This document shows, piece after piece, positions 34,903 through 43,749 of a stretch of DNA of 64,000 nt. The notes under the pieces were generated by a model. The model ran no database searches, was not told the origin of the DNA, and worked only from the letters and a program-made list of their open reading frames with translations. A program made the position numbers and the translations under genes. The DNA is from an uncultured Bacteroides sp. (GTDB lineage: Bacteria; Bacteroidota; Bacteroidia; Bacteroidales; Bacteroidaceae). Every line of letters starts with the position of its first letter. Position 1 is the first letter of the stretch. The DNA lies in assembly GCA_945965395.1 (NCBI GenBank), contig CAMFND010000160.1, positions 1-64,000 of the forward strand. Direction: 5' to 3'.

Positions 34903-36681
34903 TTATTCGGTAATTTCTACCCGGTTTACTTTTTCCAGTAGGAATCGGTTTTGATTCCAGTGAAAAGGGCGGTAGGCATTATTCGTTTTAATCTTGTTTT
35001 GCTTAAAGATGAGTCCGTCTACCGACTTGGCATATAGGATGGGCGCATCGAATGTGTCAAATTCATTGTCTGTAATCTGGATGGCGCCTGGTTTTCCTCC
35101 GTGGAAATATTTTACCTGATGTTCCAAATCGGGAATTTCCGGGTAAATGGAAATTACGGCGTTGGTAAATTGGAACATATTGGTCAGTGCATTGATGAAC
35201 CGATTGTGACGGATGATTACTTCCCGGCAGGCCCCCGTTTCATACCAGCCGTTACAGTCACCACACAATAAAATAGCTGTCCCTGAGGTATGGTCAAACA
35301 AGTTGTTTTCTACGATTGTTTTTTTAGGTGTACTGAACAGAGAACCTCTGGCGCGATTGTTGCGGATGGTATTACCGGCAAAATAAACCTCTGGTGTCCA
35401 TGTCAGATTTTCAATACCGAAGTCAGTCTGTTCGCTTAAAGCTTCGGGAAGTGGCTGTTTGAAACGGATGATAAACTCACGGGCACCGTCTGCTGTCGGT
35501 TTGTCTGAGGCTGTAATGCGTTCAATACAATTTATTCCGTCCAGCAGTTCCATGGTTTGTGAACGGATGAACTGTACGCTGTCGCCGGGAAATCCCCAGT
35601 CAAATCCCCAGGCCTGGTCGTGCATGTAACGGGCTTTGAGAGTATGGGTGTCAATTTGTTGGATCACTTTTAAATAGGTGCCGTGCACATTGATGGCATC
35701 GTCCATCATACCTTCATACAATCCGTTGACAGAGGTGATTTTTCCTTTGCATTGAGAAAAATGGGTTGCATCGGCCTGAGTAGTGAAATAGCGGGAGTCA
35801 TTTTCTCCTTTCAAACATACACCAAAACCATCCATCGTGATGTCATCGCATAGCTGGGCCAGTAGGCCCATGCCTTGTGCATAATGTACCTTGACATTCT
35901 TTATTGTGGTCCGGGTGTTGTGTGACAAGAAAATACCAGGAGTCGGACGGTCCCATGAACGCATGGCGACAATAGTACCTGCCGGAAGCCGTTTGTCTTT
36001 CCATTTAGGAGCATATATCAAATTCTTTCCTACCAAGGAACAACCTTTGGTCGGGCAGCTGATGTCGCTGGTATTGTATACGATGTGTCGGCTGGCCTTT
36101 TCAAAAGCGATACCCGACATCGGGCGAAGTTTCCAACCTTCTCCCTTTGTTTCGAAAACCGAGTCTTTTGTCAGGTGGTACTCTACCCATGGAGCGGGTT
36201 GAAAGGTGATTCCTTTTTCTCCTTCATTTTTTATAATTTCCACTTGAGCTATGTGTGGATTAGCAAAATCGATACTGAAATTTTGCAGGGTACAGTCTGT
36301 ACTTCCGAGCAAAGACACCGGAATCATTTGTCCGTGGAAGATAAATTCCGCTCCGTTTCCTTCTATTGTCAGCGATTTCATGTCTTCCAGTGCCAGTCCG
36401 ACTTTCTTGGGATTGTCTTGGTCGTGGTTGGAGATGTAATACGTGCGTTCGGCAGCTCCTTCTGGGTAGAAATGATAGGTACCGCTTTGAAAGCGTAAAG
36501 TTACCGTTTCTCCATTCTTTACTTCATTCTTAATTTTTGCAAGTGCCTTTTCCATGCGGGCAGACATGTTGCTTTTCTTTCCCGGCCGAATGCCGAAATG
36601 AGCCATTTCATATACATGTTGTGCGTAGAAAGGAAGGCACAAGGTCGCAAGCAGTGTGAGGCAAACGAGTTTGGTTTTCAT
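34903..36681 (-). CDS. GH110 alpha-1,3-galactosidase
   Basis: This 592-residue exported right-handed beta-helix protein matches the GH110 family of inverting alpha-1,3-galactosidases, known in Bacteroides for removing the terminal galactose of blood-group B and linear alpha-Gal epitopes. After the signal peptide come YEMAHFGIRPG, SLTIEGNGAEFIFHG, GMMDDAINVHGTYLKV (the acidic pair in the likely active site) and C-terminal beta-helix repeats (NTIRNNRARGSLFSTPK, VIIRHNRF). Length is typical. It is divided from the SusD gene upstream by a hairpin, so it may have its own promoter. It is convergent with the GH2 gene. Whether it serves the PL8 PUL or the broken SusC/SusD pair is unclear. Confidence 0.85.
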   Translation of the reverse strand: MKTKLVCLTLLATLCLPFYAQHVYEMAHFGIRPGKKSNMSARMEKALAKIKNEVKNGETVTLRFQSGTYHFYPEGAAERTYYISNHDQDNPKKVGLALEDMKSLTIEGNGAEFIFHGQMIPVSLLGSTDCTLQNFSIDFANPHIAQVEIIKNEGEKGITFQPAPWVEYHLTKDSVFETKGEGWKLRPMSGIAFEKASRHIVYNTSDISCPTKGCSLVGKNLIYAPKWKDKRLPAGTIVAMRSWDRPTPGIFLSHNTRTTIKNVKVHYAQGMGLLAQLCDDITMDGFGVCLKGENDSRYFTTQADATHFSQCKGKITSVNGLYEGMMDDAINVHGTYLKVIQQIDTHTLKARYMHDQAWGFDWGFPGDSVQFIRSQTMELLDGINCIERITASDKPTADGAREFIIRFKQPLPEALSEQTDFGIENLTWTPEVYFAGNTIRNNRARGSLFSTPKKTIVENNLFDHTSGTAILLCGDCNGWYETGACREVIIRHNRFINALTNMFQFTNAVISIYPEIPDLEHQVKYFHGGKPGAIQITDNEFDTFDAPILYAKSVDGLIFKQNKIKTNNAYRPFHWNQNRFLLEKVNRVEITE

Positions 36682-36735
36682 GGTTCTATTGGTTAAAAAT
36701 AACTATCTACAAAGTAAGTGTTTTTTAGAAAAAAT

Positions 36736-36778
36736 AAAAAAGGTTGTCCGGCTGCGCTTTTCAGCCTGACAACCTTTT
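36736..36778 (-). terminator. Hairpin terminator between SusD and GH110
   Basis: AAAAGGTTGTC (36738-36748) pairs with GACAACCTTTT (36768-36778), with a T-rich flank on the minus strand. It lies 18 bases after the SusD stop codon and before the GH110 start, so the susCD remnant and GH110 probably do not share all transcripts. Confidence 0.75.
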
Positions 36779-36795
36779 GCTGTGAGTGATGAATA

Positions 36796-38631
36796 TTAAT
36801 ATCCCGGATTCTGGTCTTCCTTCAGCAACGGGTTGACATCAATGGCGGAAGTCGGTATCGGCATCCACATCAGACGGTTATCCCATGTCTTGTTTACGAC
36901 TGTGAGGGGGGTATCGCTCCATGCTTGTTTCTGTGAATCATATTTTAAGCACGGAGCATAGGTTGGTCCGTTCATGACCTTGGCGCAGTATTCCGTGCCG
37001 TAGCGGCGGATGTCTTCGTAGCGGTGTCCTTCCCCGGCCAGCTCGATACGTCGTTCGTTGCGTACAAACTCAATGGCCTCGTCCTTGGATAGGGAAGTGG
37101 GGACATCCGGCATACCACAACGGCTACGAAGCTTGTTCAGTTCAGTAGTTACCTTGTTGTCCCATCCTGTGGTCATGATGTGTGCTTCAGCATAAGTCAG
37201 CAGCACTTCTGCATAGCGGAGCACCGGATAGTCTTCCGCACTGTTGTAGCCTTTGTAGGGAGTAAGTGACACCATTTTTCGGTAGCTGTAGCCCGTCCAG
37301 GATTCATTTCCGTCTACTCCGGATTTCAGTGGGTCCCACATGTAATAAAATTCACCGGGGAAGTCGGTTTCCTGCCAGCCTTTCATCGGGAATAGAATGG
37401 AGGCGTACAGACGGCTGTCGCGGTTACGGAATTCCTGCATGTAGGGGATGGTCTTGATATTCAGTGTTTTCACTTTTTCCCGATACTTGTCGGGTTTCAG
37501 TGATTCGGTGAGTCCTGTTTCTTCATTCTGTGTGAAAAAGTAGGTCTGCCACATATCCGCATAGTTCCTCATCCGTTGTTCCTGTGTAATTGAGGCGGCG
37601 GGCAGTGTTTTCCCGTCCACGGCCCAGTAGGCATCCACCAAATCCTGCATCGGTTCGTAAGAACTGTAGCCGGAAACTAATTGGCTGGGACGGATGTAGG
37701 TGTAGCGTGAACCGTCGTAGTTGTTATCATCGGCCATGTATTCTCTGGTCAGGATGTATTCTGGGTTCTGCGGATTAGCATTCTCGGCATGCCATAGGGT
37801 TTCGTAGCTGAACATACCTTTGATGAATTTATCTTTGTCGATTTCCGGATGCTGGGCGAAGTCAATGTATTGTTCCATTTCTTTCGCTTCTTTCTGCTGG
37901 TTGGCATTCAGGCTGGTCACGTGGAACAAGTCGTGGTGGCCTTCGCTGATGACCAGTCCAGCCGACTTCTCGGCTTCTGGATAGTTGCCGAAATAAAGCG
38001 CGGCACGTGCACGTACAGACAAGGCCGCTGCTCGGGTGATACGTCCGGCTTCGTAGAACTTGTTGCCGTTGTATTCATCAGGCAGGATTTCGGCGATTTC
38101 TTCCAATTCCTTCAACACGTAGGCCTGTACTTTCTCCTTAGAGTCACAGCGTACCTGGGGCGCGTTGTATTCGGGTACGTTCTCAAACAGGTAAGCCTTG
38201 CCGAAACGGGTCACGAGCTGAAGGTAGTTCCAAGCACGGAAGAAGCGGGCTTCTGCCTTCATCCGTGCCTTTAGACTCTCGTCCATGTCGCACTGGTCCA
38301 CGTTCTGCAGAAAGGTGTTGACGATACGTACTGTGCTGTAGTCGTAGCCAAAGTCGTTTCCGGCTGTGATGCCGTTCATCTGAAGCAGTTCGTAAGGACC
38401 TTCCCAAGGCTTGTGGCTGTGGGCGTTGTCCGTGTACATTTCATCCCAGATGTCAAAGCCGGGCATTTGGGCGTACACACCGTTCAGTGCGCTCCAGGCG
38501 TCGTTTTCGTTTTTCCAGAAGGTCTCGGTAGAGATGTCTGATGGTGGGGTCACTTCCAGGTCGCAGGAAGTGGCCAGAGTGGCACAGAAGAGTGCCGAGA
38601 AAGTGATATAGTTGAGTTTCATGGTAATCAT
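36796..38631 (-). CDS. SusD-family glycan-binding lipoprotein beside a broken SusC
   Basis: This 611-residue SusD has a lipoprotein signal (Cys near residue 23, LATSCDLEVTPPSD) and standard blocks: KAEARFFRAWNYLQLVTRFG (about 146-165), LRYAEVLLTYAEAHIM and VRNERRIELAGEGHRYEDIRR, with the QNPGY ending. It is complete and long for the family. The upstream SusC gene on the same strand lacks its 5' half and has a frameshift, so this SusD has no intact partner in the window. It could pair with another SusC or be on its way to loss. GC content is higher than in the SusD at 21021, so the two SusCD systems have separate histories. An ATG 9 bases in (MKLNYITF) is an equally good start. Confidence 0.9.
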   Translation of the reverse strand: MITMKLNYITFSALFCATLATSCDLEVTPPSDISTETFWKNENDAWSALNGVYAQMPGFDIWDEMYTDNAHSHKPWEGPYELLQMNGITAGNDFGYDYSTVRIVNTFLQNVDQCDMDESLKARMKAEARFFRAWNYLQLVTRFGKAYLFENVPEYNAPQVRCDSKEKVQAYVLKELEEIAEILPDEYNGNKFYEAGRITRAAALSVRARAALYFGNYPEAEKSAGLVISEGHHDLFHVTSLNANQQKEAKEMEQYIDFAQHPEIDKDKFIKGMFSYETLWHAENANPQNPEYILTREYMADDNNYDGSRYTYIRPSQLVSGYSSYEPMQDLVDAYWAVDGKTLPAASITQEQRMRNYADMWQTYFFTQNEETGLTESLKPDKYREKVKTLNIKTIPYMQEFRNRDSRLYASILFPMKGWQETDFPGEFYYMWDPLKSGVDGNESWTGYSYRKMVSLTPYKGYNSAEDYPVLRYAEVLLTYAEAHIMTTGWDNKVTTELNKLRSRCGMPDVPTSLSKDEAIEFVRNERRIELAGEGHRYEDIRRYGTEYCAKVMNGPTYAPCLKYDSQKQAWSDTPLTVVNKTWDNRLMWMPIPTSAIDVNPLLKEDQNPGY

Positions 38632-38642
38632 TTATTGTGTTT

Positions 38643-40402
38643 TTAGAATGATAAATTTACACCAAAGGCCACAGACTTGGTTCCTAGTGAAGAGATGCCG
38701 CGTCCGGTAGATGATTCCGGGTCGAAGTCTTTCATGACTTTGTCCGCACGGAGCGTGAAGAGGTTTTCTGCAGTGAGGAAAAGCTTCAATGAAGAAATGC
38801 CCCATTTAGTCACCACGTTCTGCGGAACCATGTAGCCCAATGACAAGGTCTTGATACGGAAGTAGTCGGAGTCGAACAACTGGTTGTCAGAGAAATGTTT
38901 GTTGTATTCATCCATAGAAGTACCTCCGTACAGACGGGGCACCGGCGCATGGGCGTTCGGATTCTCTTCTGTCCAGCGTTGCAAATGGTATTTTCTCGGG
39001 TTAGAGTTCAACATGAAGGCGAATACCTGTTCTGATTCAAAACCGACACTGGTGCCGGAAACTCCCTGGCCGAAGGCGCTCACTTCCCAGTTCTTCCATT
39101 GCAGGCTCAGGTTGATACCGTAAGTGAAGTCAGGCACGTCTTTTCCGATGATGGTACGGTCGTCATCCGTGATGGACGCATTGGCTGTGGACTCGCCTTT
39201 TGCCAAATCGCATGCGTATTTTACACCTTCACGCTGAGGCACGTATTTGATGTCGCCGGCCTGTGGGGCACGTCCGTAGTAATAGTAGCGGCCCGCATCA
39301 ATTTCCTCCTGCGTGTAGAGTCCATCGGTTTTCAGTCCGTAGAAGGAGCCGATGGATTCGCCTTCTTTCAAAATCCAGCGCACGTTGTCGCCGGCGTTCT
39401 GTATCATGTTGTCAGAACCGGCCAGGTCGGTAATCTCGTTGTGGTTGGTGGCGATATTGGCGCTGACCGAGTAAGAAAAGTCACCTATCTGGTTGCGGTG
39501 GGTGACGGCCATTTCAAACCCCTTGTTGCGCACTTTACCGAGGTTCAGACTGGGGTTCCAGTTTCTCTCGGTACGTTGTAGCCTAACAGGATGTCGCTGG
39601 TATTTTTGATATAATAGTCGGCCGAGATGCTCAGCTTGTTGTCCAGTATGTCCAAGTCAAGACCTATGTCGGTCAGGGCAACGGTTTCCCATCCTAAAGA
39701 AGTGTTCGGAATCTGTGCTTCCACTACGCCTTTCACGGCTGTATCACTGAAGTTGTAATTGCTGCCGCTTGACATCAGGCGGAAATAGTCGTAGTATCCT
39801 ACGTTATTGATGTTTCCTAGTGTACCGTAAGAGGCACGGAGTTTCAGATTGTTAATCCATGTGACGGGTTTCATGAACGACTCCTCACTGATACGCCAGC
39901 CGGCAGATACGGAAGGGAACACACCCCAACGGTTGTCTTTGTAGAAGCGGGAAGAACCGTCGGCACGGACATTCACTTCCAGCAGGTAGCGGTCGTTCCA
40001 GGAGTAGTTTACACGACCGAAGTAGGACAACATCTTGCTCTCTACAATGGGGCTTCCACCCGGAGTTTCCTTGGATACTTCGTTTCCTTGTTCTATATCT
40101 TCCAGTCCGTCGCTGACAAAGTCGGTACGCTTGCTGTAGAGACGTTCATAGTTATAGTGCTCGTATGACGTACCTGCCAGCAGGTTGATAACATGTTTCC
40201 CGAAGCTTATGTCGTATTTGGCGGTAAGGGTTGTCAGCATGGTGCTGTTGCTGATCCAGTGCATGGCCATGGAGTTCGGGCTGGTACTTTCCGTGCCTGG
40301 AATAGGTTCTCCTGTTGTGAAATCGTTGATGGCAGAGCGGTTGCCCGTATAGCTTTTACTTTTGAGTCGCAAATATATAAAAAGATTGAAGAATAAAGCC
40401 AA
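38643..40402 (-). pseudogene. SusC-family transporter, 5' half deleted and frameshifted
   Basis: Two frames together encode only the C-terminal half (about 575 residues) of a SusC barrel. The first (40402 to 39545) begins with non-SusC residues (MALFFNLFIYLRL) and becomes SusC-like at KSKSYTGNRSAIND. It runs to LGYNVPRETGTPV and a TGA. The second (39533 to 38643) continues in another frame as LNLGKVRNKGFEMAVTH and ends in the normal AFGVNLSF. Adding one base near 39544 joins them. Signal peptide, carboxypeptidase-like domain, TonB box, plug and the first strands are missing, about 450 residues. A TATATTTG promoter box sits at the truncation point. The product cannot be a functional transporter. 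Confidence 0.88.
40370..40377 (-). promoter_or_regulatory. TATATTTG box at the SusC truncation point
   Basis: On the minus strand TATATTTG (plus strand CAAATATA) matches TAnnTTTG. The SusC-like reading frame begins a few bases downstream, after CGACTC. This suggests that an upstream promoter region was joined directly to mid-SusC sequence by a deletion. Confidence 0.4.
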
Positions 40403-40911
40403 TTTATTGTAAAATAATTGATATAAATCCTTTCTCTATTTTTGTTTATTTGCTAAGGTACTGTGAGATAGTATGTTTTCTTCTTTATTTTCTTCTCGGG
40501 AATGAGATGTGTGGGGCAAAGAACGGCTTGCTGGGAGGAGTGTTTCCAGAAAAAAGTGTCCGTACTTCCTGAAAAATTCTTTTCTTCCCGGTCTGTTTTC
40601 TTCCGAACGTCCCGGCAAATTCTCTGTTTCACAGTGTGGGATACATAAACCACAGTGTGGGATATATATTTCACACTGTGAAACACATATCCCGCACTGT
40701 GAAACAGAGAATATGTGCAGGTGTCTGGAGGTATGCACTCCGGGCTTTGACATTTTGTTCCCTTGCAGTCAGGAGAACTCGGATTTCTTTCTTATATTTG
40801 GGGAACAACCTTGATAATGAACCTTTCCTGGCCTGGGCGCAGGCGGGACCTCTTTAGCAGCCCCTGATGCGGGTGTAAGTTTTATTTAAACAGCACTTAA
40901 ATCAATTTATT
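40403..40911. other. Gene-free gap with nested inverted repeats and one promoter box
   Basis: This 509-base gap separates the SusC pseudogene from the LRR lipoprotein gene. It contains the motif island at 40621-40711 and a plus-strand TATATTTG box at 40793-40800, then a GC-rich leader of about 105 bases. The open frames across the repeats on both strands (about 100 codons) translate to repeated Cys/His/Gln phrases forced by the DNA repeat, and I do not accept them as genes. No remnant of the missing SusC N-terminus is recognisable here. Confidence 0.6.
40621..40711. repeat. Intergenic motif island B (CACAGTGTGGGATA)
   Basis: Four copies of a 13-15 base motif lie in two orientations. TCTCTGTTTCACAGTGTGGG (40621-40640) is mirrored by CCCGCACTGTGAAACAGAGA (40691-40710) with one mismatch. 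Inside, CACAGTGTG (40651-40659) and CACACTGTG (40672-40680) form a second perfect stem. The layout is a nested cruciform with AT-rich spacers. Confidence 0.8.
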
Positions 40912-41730
40912 ATGTGGCACAAATTTATTTTGACTGTATGCCTGGCGGTGCTTGCCGGAGGAGTACTTCCTTCGTGTAAGGACGATGTGCCTGTCAGGCC
41001 GGAGCCTGTTCCCACAGTGGAACTGTCTGACAGCCTGGTCCTGCTGGAGTTCCATCGTGCGATGCTGGGCGAGAAGTGGGAAGTGCAGTGGGACTTGAAG
41101 AATCCGGACACATGGAAGAACATTGCATGGACCACTGATGAGGAAACCGGCCTCCGGAAAGTGGCAGGGCTGGAGATAACGGCTTCCAACTGTCCGCCGG
41201 GAAGCTGCCTGCCCGAATCGCTGGGGCAGCTGGACAGGCTGGAGAGTCTGGTAGTGCACGATGAGGACCAGTTGACGGGCCGTATTCCGGAATCGCTCTA
41301 TGACTGCCCTTTGGTGAGGCTGCGCATTGTGGGGACGAGCTTGTATGGAGAACTCTCTCCCCGTATTGCCCGACTGGCTCCTACGTTGCGTGAGCTGTCG
41401 ATAGACTGGAACCGGGAGATAGCGGGCGAGATTCCTCCCGAACTGGGGCAGTGCACACGGCTGGAGCAGCTTTCGCTTGTCAGGAACGGTTTCACCGGAA
41501 AGCTCCCTTTTGAACTGAGCAACCTGGGCATACCTTTTAATGTGTCGTACAATTACCTGACGGCAATCGACTGGCGCTATTTTACGGAATACGACGGTCC
41601 TCTTCCTTGGCTTTACCAGAATGAGTTTCAAGGCACCGTACCGGAGGAGGTGGTGCGATGCGAGCGCTGGGAATTGTGGAAGAACGTGTTTTATCCGTTC
41701 AGAGAAGGGTTTGGATTTGAGAATTATTAA
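40912..41730 (+). CDS. Leucine-rich-repeat lipoprotein (plant-type LxGxIP repeats)
   Basis: This 272-residue predicted lipoprotein (lipobox before Cys22, LPSCKDD) probably sits on the cell envelope. After a divergent N-terminal domain there are four to five LRR units of the plant/extracellular type: LPESLGQLDRLESL, LTGRIPESLYDC, LYGELSPRIARL, IAGEIPPELGQCTRLEQL and FTGKLPFELSNLG. A short C-terminal cap ends in FRKGF-like sequence (FREGFGFENY). Such proteins are usually binding or adhesion modules, with no catalytic residues. It is 11 bases upstream of a broken lipoprotein gene in the same direction and is high-GC, unlike that neighbour. Function unknown. Confidence 0.75.
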   Translation: MWHKFILTVCLAVLAGGVLPSCKDDVPVRPEPVPTVELSDSLVLLEFHRAMLGEKWEVQWDLKNPDTWKNIAWTTDEETGLRKVAGLEITASNCPPGSCLPESLGQLDRLESLVVHDEDQLTGRIPESLYDCPLVRLRIVGTSLYGELSPRIARLAPTLRELSIDWNREIAGEIPPELGQCTRLEQLSLVRNGFTGKLPFELSNLGIPFNVSYNYLTAIDWRYFTEYDGPLPWLYQNEFQGTVPEEVVRCERWELWKNVFYPFREGFGFENY

Positions 41731-41741
41731 ATTAAAGATTT

Positions 41742-43450
41742 ATGAGAGTAAACTATATGATGTTACTGTTTTCTATGTTTGTGATAGTAGCATGTACTGA
41801 AGATGAGTTATTAAGTATCCCTAGTGGAGAGGTACAAAGTCGTAGTAGAGTAGATATCTTGTCTACACTTAATCCAGACTTGATGGATAATTGGGAGAAT
41901 AAGGAGTTTGTTACTTTGACAACAGGAGATAGTGTGACTTTGTCTTGGGCTGCTTCTGGAAGTTCCCATAACTTTACTTCCGATTTTGCGTTAGATGTAA
42001 AAAAGAAGATGCTTGGATTATGCTGTCTCATACATTCACAACAATGGGAGTAAATTTAGAAGTTAACTATTTATTTTTGTATAATCGTTTGACGGGGTTC
42101 TTTAAAGTATTTTATTATAATGAAGGTTCTCCGGGTTTAGGAAATAATGGAATGTGGGAATTTGACTCGGATTTGAAAGCTTCTCCTCTGTTTAACTTAA
42201 ATGAATATGTAGCTTCGCCTGATAATGAACTACATTATGATAAGGTAGCCGTTGCTAATGCAACAAAAAACTCAAGTAATGGATTTTCTTCCGGTTGGAA
42301 TGGATTTGAACTAGAGTTTCCATATACACAAAATTATAAGGATGTGTATATTGGTTTTGGTACTTTTAATAGATTTTATTTATCACATACTTTATCTGGT
42401 ACAACTCAATCAAAGATAGAAGGAACTATTGTTAAAACGGTAGAGAAGAATGGGGTGTTTGATAGTATTGCAAGTTTAGCAGGATTTGGTGCCAAAAAAC
42501 TGGTTGATTCATTTGTAAAGAAGAGTGAAGGGCAGGATCCAGAAGATGATGTTAAGGCTAGCTTCGGGCAAAAGGTAATAAATGCATTGGTGAAGGCAAA
42601 GACAGGTGATTTTTAGTCTGCAATTTTAGCTGGTTTGAAATTCATTTTTGGTTCCAGTACTGCTACTGAAACTCAGGAAGTACATTTAACTTCAAACGGG
42701 ACTATAAAGATGGGAGGAGAAATTACCGGGAACTTACCTGGCGTCCCCAAACCATGGAGTTCTATCTCTTTTTATGATCGGATAAATCCTTCGGTAAAAA
42801 ATCTTAAGAATGAAACTGGATATGTGGGAGTAGCTTTCCCGGGAAAATTATCATCCCCCTCTAACGTAGAAGAGCAGTATTCAGGCGTTTGGAGTTTGAT
42901 CCAAAATCTGGCACTAAAGTTTGGTCATTATTCTAGAGTTATGGTGAGCCGGATAGAGATGGGAGCAGTACAAGAAGCCGTATTGGATGCTCCTTATATA
43001 GCTATAAAACTCCAATAGAGTCAATTATAAATATTAATCCCTGGATACTTATATTACAGATTATTCTGTGAATATGGAGTATGTTTGTGTGACAGAGCTT
43101 GCACCATCTAGTTGGGTCTGGTATGGTTTTGATGAAGAGTTGATTTATAGTGATTCTTCCTTTAGTCTGACGGATACTCCTATAAATAAGAAGCGGAACA
43201 ATCCTTCAGAGGTGATCGGGCATTCTGTTCCGGAGCAGTATGATTACTATTACTATTGGGGGATATTCCTCCCGATAATTTTTATGCGGTTGTTACAGTA
43301 AGTATATCTTATGATTATCAAGGGAAGAAGAAGAGTATTATTTCTTCAAGAATATATAAGGTAAAATGTGAGTTTGATTCAGCTTATGATGAACAAATTT
43401 TGATGTCTGGAAAGTATCGCAAACCTTTTGTGATAAATCAGTCTTTGTAA
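41742..43450 (+). pseudogene. Multiply frameshifted lipoprotein gene
   Basis: The gene begins as a lipoprotein (MLLFSMFVIVACTEDELL, lipobox Cys near 18) and was probably about 560 codons. The first frame shifts at an A6 run near 42002; the correct continuation is KKEDAWIMLSHTFTTMG. An in-frame TAG at 42614 interrupts KAKTGDF and SAILAGLKFIFG, which lie in one frame. After a stop at 43016 the sense continues as TPIESIININPW and then LDTYITDYSVNMEYV in two further frames. Another shift near 43255 joins YDYYYYWG to DIPPDNFYAVV. At least five lesions are needed to explain it, so this is a decayed gene. I recognise no domain. It is AT-richer than the LRR gene before it. Confidence 0.75.
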
Positions 43451-43619
43451 TATAAATACTACCATTAATAGTGCAATATTGAGAGCGAAGTAATGGTAAC
43501 TTGCTTCATTTGTGATTTTGTTTCCGGGGAGTAAGTAAGTGAAAAAAGAGGGTGTGTCAAATTCATTTTTTGAAAATATGAACTTATAATTTGAAATTTG
43601 AGTATTCTATAAGACTAAA

Positions 43620-43668
43620 GAAAGAGGCCGTATCATTACTCAATACAGAGTTTGAGACGGCCTCTTTT
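43620..43668. terminator. Bidirectional hairpin terminator
   Basis: AAAGAGGCCGT (43621-43631) pairs perfectly with ACGGCCTCTTT (43657-43667), with a T-rich tail. It separates the lipoprotein pseudogene from the convergent FKBP operon. The 43451-43749 gap holds nothing else that I can support. Confidence 0.85.
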
Positions 43669-43749
43669 AAATATTATAGTTATAATCAGTAACTTTGAGG
43701 AGTAGTCATTTTAGTTTTGCCCCCTCTTTATAAGTGTCCGTTTGAGAAT

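Noticed and set aside
40436..40814. Roughly 100-codon open frames on both strands across motif island B
   Set aside because: Their repeated Cys/His/Gln phrases come from translating the DNA repeat; no signal, domain or start context supports a protein.
41742..43450. Several separate small genes after the LRR gene
   Set aside because: The pieces continue each other's sense across frameshifts and a TAG and lack individual starts, so one decayed gene is the simpler reading.
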